The notes below the pieces were generated by a model. That model saw nothing but the letters and a program-made list of their open reading frames with translations, was not told the DNA's origin and ran no database searches. From Musicola paradisiaca NCPPB 2511 (lineage in GTDB: Bacteria > Pseudomonadota > Gammaproteobacteria > Enterobacterales > Enterobacteriaceae), in assembly GCF_000400505.1 (NCBI RefSeq), contig NZ_CM001857.1, positions 531,032 through 595,031 of the forward strand: a stretch of DNA of 64,000 bases, read 5' to 3'. Shown one piece after another: positions 57,570-64,000 of the stretch. Numbering within the stretch: position 1 is the first letter of the stretch; the number at the start of each line of letters is the position of its first letter. The position numbers were made by a program, and so were the translations under genes.

Positions 57570-58826
57570 ATGGCGTGGAATCAGCCCGGTAATAACGGAC
57601 AGAACCGCGACCCGTGGGGGAGCAGCAATAACAATAGCGGCAACTCTGGCGGAAACAATAATAAAGGTGGGAAAGATCAGGGGCCTCCTGATCTTGATGA
57701 TATCTTCCGTAAACTGAGTAAGAAACTTGGTGAAATCGGAGGTAACAGGCCCTCTGGCGGTAGTGGTCAAGCCGGTGGCAACAGCGGTCGGGTTGCTGGA
57801 CTGGTGATCGCTGCTCTGGTGGTTATCTGGGGGGTTACTGGCTTTTATACCATTAAGGAAGCTGAGCGTGGCGTTGTGACCCGCTTTGGTAAGTTCAGCC
57901 GTATTGTTGAACCGGGCCTTAATTGGAAACCGACGTTTATCGATTCTGTGCGCGCAGTGAATGTTGAGGCTGTGCGTGAGCTTGCGACATCCGGCGTGAT
58001 GCTGACTTCTGACGAGAATGTGGTTCGTGTTGAGATGAATGTTCAGTATCGCGTTACCCAACCAGACAGATATCTTTTCAGCGTCACTAATGCGGACGAT
58101 AGCCTGCGTCAGGCAACCGACAGCGCGTTGCGTGGCGTTATCGGCAAGTACACGATGGATAAGATCCTGACGGAGGGGCGTACCATTGTACGTACCGATA
58201 CTCAGCGTGTTCTTGAAGAGACGATCCGTCCTTATGACATGGGAATCACCCTGTTGGACGTGAACTTCCAGACGGCGCGCCCGCCTGAAGAGGTTAAGGC
58301 GGCGTTTGACGATGCTATTGCTGCTCGGGAGAATGAACAACAGTACATCCGGGAAGCGGAAGCGTATGCCAACGAAGTTCAACCACGAGCTAACGGTCAG
58401 GCCCAGCGCATTCTGGAGGAATCCCGAGCCTATAAGGAACGTACTATTCTGGAAGCCCAGGGGGAAGTGTCGCGCTTTGCTCGGTTACTGCCTGAATATA
58501 AGGCCGCGCCTGAAATCACCCGCCAGCGTCTCTATATTGAGACCATGGAGCGCGTTCTGAGTCACACCAGCAAAGTTTTGGTCAGCGATAAAGGAAATAA
58601 TCTGATGGTGTTGCCTTTGGATCAGATCCTGAGGGGGCAAAATATCGCGAGTGGCGCATCAACGGGCAGTAATGTCGGAACTGCAACGCCACTGCGCCAG
58701 CCTTCGGGCTTGTCCGGCGGTAATGTTGGTACGACTTATACGCCACGCACTAGCAATGGCAGCATCATGGATCAGCGTCGGGCTAACGCTCAACGCGATG
58801 AGAGCACTCGAAGCGGGAGAGAATAA
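57570..58826 (+). CDS. hflK: FtsH modulator HflK
   Basis: An inner-membrane SPFH/prohibitin-type protein that forms large cages with HflC around the protease FtsH. 418 residues: a Gly/Asn-rich cytoplasmic N-terminus (MAWNQPGNNGQNRDPWGSSN), one transmembrane segment (about 75-93), a periplasmic SPFH domain (EAERGVVTRFGKFSRIVEPG) and a Gly/Ser/Thr-rich tail ending MDQRRANAQRDESTRSGRE. The ATG at 57570 has GGAG upstream; an in-frame codon four residues earlier is rejected. Confidence 0.97.
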   Translation: MAWNQPGNNGQNRDPWGSSNNNSGNSGGNNNKGGKDQGPPDLDDIFRKLSKKLGEIGGNRPSGGSGQAGGNSGRVAGLVIAALVVIWGVTGFYTIKEAERGVVTRFGKFSRIVEPGLNWKPTFIDSVRAVNVEAVRELATSGVMLTSDENVVRVEMNVQYRVTQPDRYLFSVTNADDSLRQATDSALRGVIGKYTMDKILTEGRTIVRTDTQRVLEETIRPYDMGITLLDVNFQTARPPEEVKAAFDDAIAARENEQQYIREAEAYANEVQPRANGQAQRILEESRAYKERTILEAQGEVSRFARLLPEYKAAPEITRQRLYIETMERVLSHTSKVLVSDKGNNLMVLPLDQILRGQNIASGASTGSNVGTATPLRQPSGLSGGNVGTTYTPRTSNGSIMDQRRANAQRDESTRSGRE

Positions 58827-58828
58827 TC

Positions 58829-59824
58829 ATGCGTAAGCCAATACTCTTTATTCTTGTTCCGTTACTGTTAGTGGTCTATGCCTCCTTGTTTGTTGTTCAG
58901 GAGGGGCAGCGTGGGATCGTGATGCGTTTTGGTAAAGTTCTGCGTGACGACAACAATAAGCCGTTGATCTATGCGCCGGGCTTGCATATGAAGATTCCGT
59001 TTCTGGAGTCAGTAAAAACGTTGGATGCCCGTATCCAGACGATGGAAAACCAGGCTGATCGTTTTATTACCCGCGAACAAAAGGACTTAATCGTTGATTC
59101 CTATATTAAATGGCGTATCAGCGATTTCAGCCGTTACTATCTGGCAACCGGCGGGGGTGATGTTTCACAAGCGGAAGTGCTGCTAAAACGCAAATTCAGT
59201 GACCGTCTGCGTTCGGAGATTGGCCGCCTTGATGTTAAAGGGATCGTGACCGATTCTCGTGGGCAACTGATGTCTGATGTGCGTGAAGCACTGAATACGG
59301 GCACCGGAGAGACGTCAGAAGCTGATAATGCCATTGCATCTGCTGCTGCTCGTGTGGCGAGTGAAACCAGTGGTGATATGCCTCGAGTCAATCCGAACAG
59401 TATGGCTGCATTGGGGATTGAAGTGATTGATGTCCGCATCAAACAGATCAACCTGCCGACTGAGGTTTCCGACGCTATTTTCCAGCGTATGCGCGCTGAG
59501 CGTGAAGCGGTGGCGCGTCGCCATCGTTCTCAAGGCCAGGAGCAGGCCGAGAAGATTAAAGCGACTGCCGATTACGAGGTGACTCGTACACTGGCGGAAG
59601 CGGAACGTCAGGGGCGTATCCTGCGTGGTGAAGGCGATGCTGAAGTGGCCAAACTGTTTGCCTCTGCATTCAGTCAGGATCCTGATTTCTATAGCTTCAT
59701 CCGTAGCCTGCGTGCTTACCAGAACAGTTTTAATAGTTCTAATCAGGACGTACTGGTGTTGAGTCCGGACAGCGATTTCTTCCGTTATATGAAAGCGCCG
59801 GAAAAAACGATGCCTTCCCGATAA
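58829..59824 (+). CDS. hflC: FtsH modulator HflC
   Basis: Partner of HflK, 331 residues: an N-terminal transmembrane anchor (about 4-22), an SPFH domain (EGQRGIVMRFGKVL...) and a long helical region (RAEREAVARRHRSQGQEQAE). It starts 2 bases after hflK, indicating coupled synthesis. A terminator follows. Confidence 0.97.
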   Translation: MRKPILFILVPLLLVVYASLFVVQEGQRGIVMRFGKVLRDDNNKPLIYAPGLHMKIPFLESVKTLDARIQTMENQADRFITREQKDLIVDSYIKWRISDFSRYYLATGGGDVSQAEVLLKRKFSDRLRSEIGRLDVKGIVTDSRGQLMSDVREALNTGTGETSEADNAIASAAARVASETSGDMPRVNPNSMAALGIEVIDVRIKQINLPTEVSDAIFQRMRAEREAVARRHRSQGQEQAEKIKATADYEVTRTLAEAERQGRILRGEGDAEVAKLFASAFSQDPDFYSFIRSLRAYQNSFNSSNQDVLVLSPDSDFFRYMKAPEKTMPSR

Positions 59825-59842
59825 GCCGTTTTTTGTCACTAT

Positions 59843-59867
59843 AAAGCCCGTTTTTACGGGCTTTTTT
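59843..59867 (+). terminator. Rho-independent terminator after hflC
   Basis: A stem AAAGCCCGT / ACGGGCTTT with loop TTTT is followed by more T residues, 19 bases after the hflC stop. Confidence 0.9.
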
Positions 59868-59882
59868 CTGTCTGGAGTTTTT

Positions 59883-60083
59883 ATGAGCGCAACCATCTGG
59901 CTGGCGTTAGGGCTGGTGATGATTATGGAAGGCTTGGGGCCATTGCTGTTTCCACGCATCTGGCGTCGAATGATCCTGGCGATGGCACAGTTGCCGGACA
60001 ACATTTTACGCCGGTTTGGAGGAGGAATTGTGGTTGCCGGCGTTGTCATCTACTACATGTTGCGTAGCCGTACCGGTGGCTGA
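59883..60083 (+). CDS. yjeT: DUF2065 small inner-membrane protein
   Basis: 66 residues with two hydrophobic segments (about 4-23 and 45-60) around the conserved LPDNILRRFGGGIVVAG. YjeT family, function unknown. Same position as in E. coli, between hflC and purA. Confidence 0.92.
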   Translation: MSATIWLALGLVMIMEGLGPLLFPRIWRRMILAMAQLPDNILRRFGGGIVVAGVVIYYMLRSRTGG

Positions 60084-60150
60084 ATTTCCTGCCCAAAAAT
60101 GTGCGCAACCGTGTGCTAAAAGTACTGAAAGGCCGAAGATGAGATGTTAG

Positions 60151-61482
<1,332 letters not shown>

Positions 61483-61505
61483 TTGACATCGTATTCATAA
61501 AAACA

Positions 61506-61531
61506 AAGGCGGGACTTCCCCGCCTTTTTTG
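61506..61531. terminator. bidirectional terminator between purA and mpl
   Basis: A stem AAAGGCGGG / CCCGCCTTT with a 5-base loop is followed by a T-run on the plus strand and preceded by AAAAAC, which gives a T-run on the minus strand. It lies between the convergent purA and mpl genes and fits both. Confidence 0.9.
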
Positions 61532-61550
61532 TTTCCATCATTTGGTTTTA

Positions 61551-62933
61551 TCAGTCTTGGCCTGTGTGCAGCGTTTCCCGGTGATGCAGCGCATCCAGTA
61601 GTTTGCTGTGGATATTACCGAAACCACCATTACTCATCACCAGAATGTGATCCCCCGGTTGCGCGGTTTTGACAATCATATCAACCAGCGTATCAACATC
61701 TGCGCTCCAATGTGCTGGCTGAACGCAGGCGTCAGCCACTTCAGCGACCTGCCAGGGAATGTGCTGCGGCTGGAACAGGAATACACCATCAGCACGGCCC
61801 AGAGCGGGTGCTAACTCGTTTTTGCAGTGCCCCATTTTCATGGTGTTGGAGCGCGGTTCCAGCACCGCCAGGATCCGTGCTGTGCCGCCAACTTTGCTGC
61901 GTAATGCGGCCAGCGTGGCAAGAATGGCGGTTGGGTGATGGGCGAAGTCGTCGTAAACCGAGACGCCATCCGCCGTGCCGCGGAGTTCCAAACGACGGTG
62001 TGCGTTAATGAACTCCCCCAGCGTTTGACAGGCGTCTCCCGGCATCACGCCAACGTGCCGAGCCGCGGCAATCGCCATCAAGCCGTTGTGCATGTTGTGT
62101 TCGCCGACCAGTTTCCACGACACTTCACCGACCAGCTCGTTGTCCAGGTAGACCTGAAATACGCTGGCATCGGAGGCGACTTTCTTCGCCTTCCAGATTC
62201 CTTCTTCTCCAACCAGCTCTTGCTCGCTCCAGCATCCCATCGTCATGACCTGCTTGAGGTGCAAATCATTGGCGGGAATGATGATGCGGCCGCTGCCGGG
62301 TACCAGTCTGACCAAATGATGGAACTGTTTCTGAATGGCTTTGAGATCGTCAAAGATGTCGGCGTGGTCGAATTCCAGATTGTTCAGTATCAGCGTTCGA
62401 GGGCTGTAGTGAACAAATTTGGAACGCTTATCGAAGAAGGCGCAGTCGTACTCATCGGCTTCCACCACAAAGAACGGGCTTTGGCCCAGTCTGGCGGAGA
62501 CAGTGAAGTTCCCTGGGACGCCGCCGATGACGAAGCCCGGTTGATAGCCGCAGGCTTCCAGAATCCAAGTCACCATCCCGGCCGTGGTGGTTTTGCCGTG
62601 AGTACCGGCGACGGCGATAACCCAGCGGTCGCGCAGAACATGGTCATGCAACCATTGCGGGCCGGATACGTAGGGAATATTACGTTCCAGTACCGCTTCG
62701 ACGCAGGGGTTGCCACGGGTCATGGCATTGCCGACGATCACCAGATCCGGAGCGGGGTCGAGCTGTGCCGGGTCATATCCCTGAATCAGGGTGATGCCCT
62801 GCTCCTCCAGTAAGGTACTCATGGGGGGATAGACATTGGCATCTGAACCGGTCACCTCATGTCCGAGAGAGCGGGCCAGCAACGCGAGTCCGCCCATAAA
62901 GGTGCCACAGATTCCTAAAATATGAATACGCAT
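61551..62933 (-). CDS. mpl: UDP-MurNAc:tripeptide ligase Mpl
   Basis: A peptidoglycan recycling ligase that joins UDP-MurNAc to the recycled tripeptide L-Ala-gamma-D-Glu-mDAP. 460 residues of the Mur ligase family: an N-terminal Rossmann domain (MRIHILGICGTFMGGLALLA), an ATP-binding central domain with AGTHGKTTTAGMV, and a C-terminal domain with YDDFAHHPTAI. The ATG at 62933 is set by the family N-terminus; the open frame extends 38 codons further up. Confidence 0.96.
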   Translation of the reverse strand: MRIHILGICGTFMGGLALLARSLGHEVTGSDANVYPPMSTLLEEQGITLIQGYDPAQLDPAPDLVIVGNAMTRGNPCVEAVLERNIPYVSGPQWLHDHVLRDRWVIAVAGTHGKTTTAGMVTWILEACGYQPGFVIGGVPGNFTVSARLGQSPFFVVEADEYDCAFFDKRSKFVHYSPRTLILNNLEFDHADIFDDLKAIQKQFHHLVRLVPGSGRIIIPANDLHLKQVMTMGCWSEQELVGEEGIWKAKKVASDASVFQVYLDNELVGEVSWKLVGEHNMHNGLMAIAAARHVGVMPGDACQTLGEFINAHRRLELRGTADGVSVYDDFAHHPTAILATLAALRSKVGGTARILAVLEPRSNTMKMGHCKNELAPALGRADGVFLFQPQHIPWQVAEVADACVQPAHWSADVDTLVDMIVKTAQPGDHILVMSNGGFGNIHSKLLDALHHRETLHTGQD

Positions 62934-63103
62934 ACATTTTCCATCTATATTCAGTAAGTCTGCCGTCCATTTTAGCGCCGGACATTCACGATACGAAATG
63001 GATTTGACTAGGTGCCGGCTTCCCTTTGGGCTACACTGCAGGCGCAAACGTTGGCGGTATAAAACTGAAACCGCTTTTCATCCGTAGATTCTGGAATAGT
63101 GTT

Positions 63104-64000
63104 ATGAAAACGTTAGGCGAATTCATCGTCGAAAAACAGCACGATTTCTCTCACGCCACCGGTGAACTCACCGCGTTGCTGTCGGCCATCAAGCTGGGGG
63201 CCAAGATTATCCACCGTGATATCAACAAAGCCGGTCTGGTGGATATTCTCGGTACCAGCGGTGTGTCCAATGTTCAGGGCGAAGTGCAGATGAAGCTCGA
63301 TCTGTACGCTAACGAAAAGTTGAAAGCCGCTCTGAAAGCGCGTGGAGAAGTAGCGGGCATTGCTTCCGAAGAAGAAGACAATATTGTCATCTTTGAAGGT
63401 GAAAGTGCTGAAAACGCGAAATATGTCGTGTTGATGGATCCACTGGACGGTTCTTCAAATATCGACGTAAACGTTTCTGTCGGGACGATTTTCTCCATTT
63501 ATCGCCGTATCACCCCACTGGGTATGCCTGTGACTGAAGCCGATTTCCTGCAACCTGGTCATAAACAGGTGGCGGCTGGCTACATCGTATACGGGTCGTC
63601 CACCATGCTGGTTTACACCACGGGTCATGGCGTTCATGCATTTACGTATGATCCTTCCCTGGGGGTATTTTGCCTGTCGCACGAAAAAGTGCGTTTCCCG
63701 GAAAAAGGCAACATGTATTCCATCAACGAAGGCAACTACATCAAGTTTCCTTTGGGGGTGAAAAAGTACATCAAATACTGTCAGGAACAGGATGAAGCGA
63801 CACAACGTCCTTATACCACACGCTACATTGGTTCTCTGGTTGCCGATTTCCATCGTAACCTGCTGAAAGGCGGTATTTATCTTTATCCGAGCACGGCGAG
63901 CTATCCGGAAGGCAAACTGCGTCTGCTGTACGAGTGCAACCCGATGGCGTTTTTGGCCGAACAGGCGGGCGGTAAAGCCAGCGACGGCAAAAACCGTATT
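63104..64000 (+). CDS. fbp: class I fructose-1,6-bisphosphatase, 3' partial
   Basis: Gluconeogenic phosphatase, fructose-1,6-bisphosphate to fructose-6-phosphate. The first 299 codons are in the window (full family length about 332) and the frame runs off the end. Motifs seen are SEEEDN (metal), the Li-sensitive phosphatase motif [12 protein letters not shown], and [15 protein letters not shown]-type substrate residues ([14 protein letters not shown]). Start [12 protein letters not shown] at 63104, divergent from mpl. Confidence 0.97.
   Translation, partial: MKTLGEFIVEKQHDFSHATGELTALLSAIKLGAKIIHRDINKAGLVDILGTSGVSNVQGEVQMKLDLYANEKLKAALKARGEVAGIASEEEDNIVIFEGESAENAKYVVLMDPLDGSSNIDVNVSVGTIFSIYRRITPLGMPVTEADFLQPGHKQVAAGYIVYGSSTMLVYTTGHGVHAFTYDPSLGVFCLSHEKVRFPEKGNMYSINEGNYIKFPLGVKKYIKYCQEQDEATQRPYTTRYIGSLVADFHRNLLKGGIYLYPSTASYPEGKLRLLYECNPMAFLAEQAGGKASDGKNRI

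Overview
This 64 kb window looks like the chromosome of a gamma-proteobacterium of the order Enterobacterales. The right third (tRNA-Gly, queG, nnr, tsaE, amiB, mutL, miaA, hfq, hflX, hflK, hflC, yjeT, purA, then mpl and fbp) consists of enterobacterial orthologues. The nitrogen-fixation genes follow the Klebsiella-type order J-HDKTY-ENX-USVWZM-F-LA-BQ. Intact AbgR/AbgABT, an OhrR/Ohr pair and a high-GC core suggest a soft-rot Pectobacteriaceae (Dickeya/Musicola/Pectobacterium-like) host, but the genus is an inference.

Layout. 1-1.9 kb: the 3' part of astE and a secreted DUF2501 (YjjA-like) gene with an 18-bp tandem repeat upstream. 2.3-32 kb: a complete nif regulon. It is interrupted by a methyl-accepting chemotaxis gene between nifY and nifE, by a low-GC islet between nifX and nifU (one unknown helical protein, a phosphoribosyltransferase with a probable 3' frameshift, a SLOG/DprA-like protein and an unknown protein), and by a GNAT acetyltransferase between nifM and nifF. 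32-37.7 kb: abgR divergent from abgABT, for uptake and cleavage of p-aminobenzoyl-glutamate. 37.7-38.8 kb: ohrR and ohr. 38.9-44.5 kb: a six-gene leftward operon (flavin monooxygenase, two paralogous binding proteins, GNAT, permease, ATPase) resembling the yxe/ytm sulfur-scavenging operons of Bacillus. 45.1-46.1 kb: a frameshifted luciferase-like oxidoreductase. 46.3-47.7 kb: two identical tRNA-Gly(GCC) genes flanking a D-2-hydroxyacid dehydrogenase. 47.7-48.0 kb: a gap with two consensus DnaA boxes at the place where E. coli carries datA. 48-64 kb: conserved housekeeping genes.

How the nif genes work together. NtrC is expected to switch on nifLA from a sigma-54 promoter with two tandem NtrC-like sites. 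NifL restrains NifA in response to oxygen and fixed nitrogen. NifA then activates nifJ, nifHDKTY, nifENX, nifUSVWZM and nifBQ, each with a -24/-12 promoter in correct phase and a perfect TGT-N10-ACA upstream site. nifF has the promoter but no perfect upstream site. NifJ and NifF deliver electrons to NifH, and NifDK reduces N2. NifB, Q, V, E, N, X and Y make and carry FeMo-co, while NifU and NifS build the Fe-S clusters. NifM matures NifH, and NifW and NifZ assist MoFe protein maturation.

Gene calls rest on reading the protein sequences against remembered family sequences. No database search was possible. Regulatory sites are exact or near-exact consensus matches found by eye.
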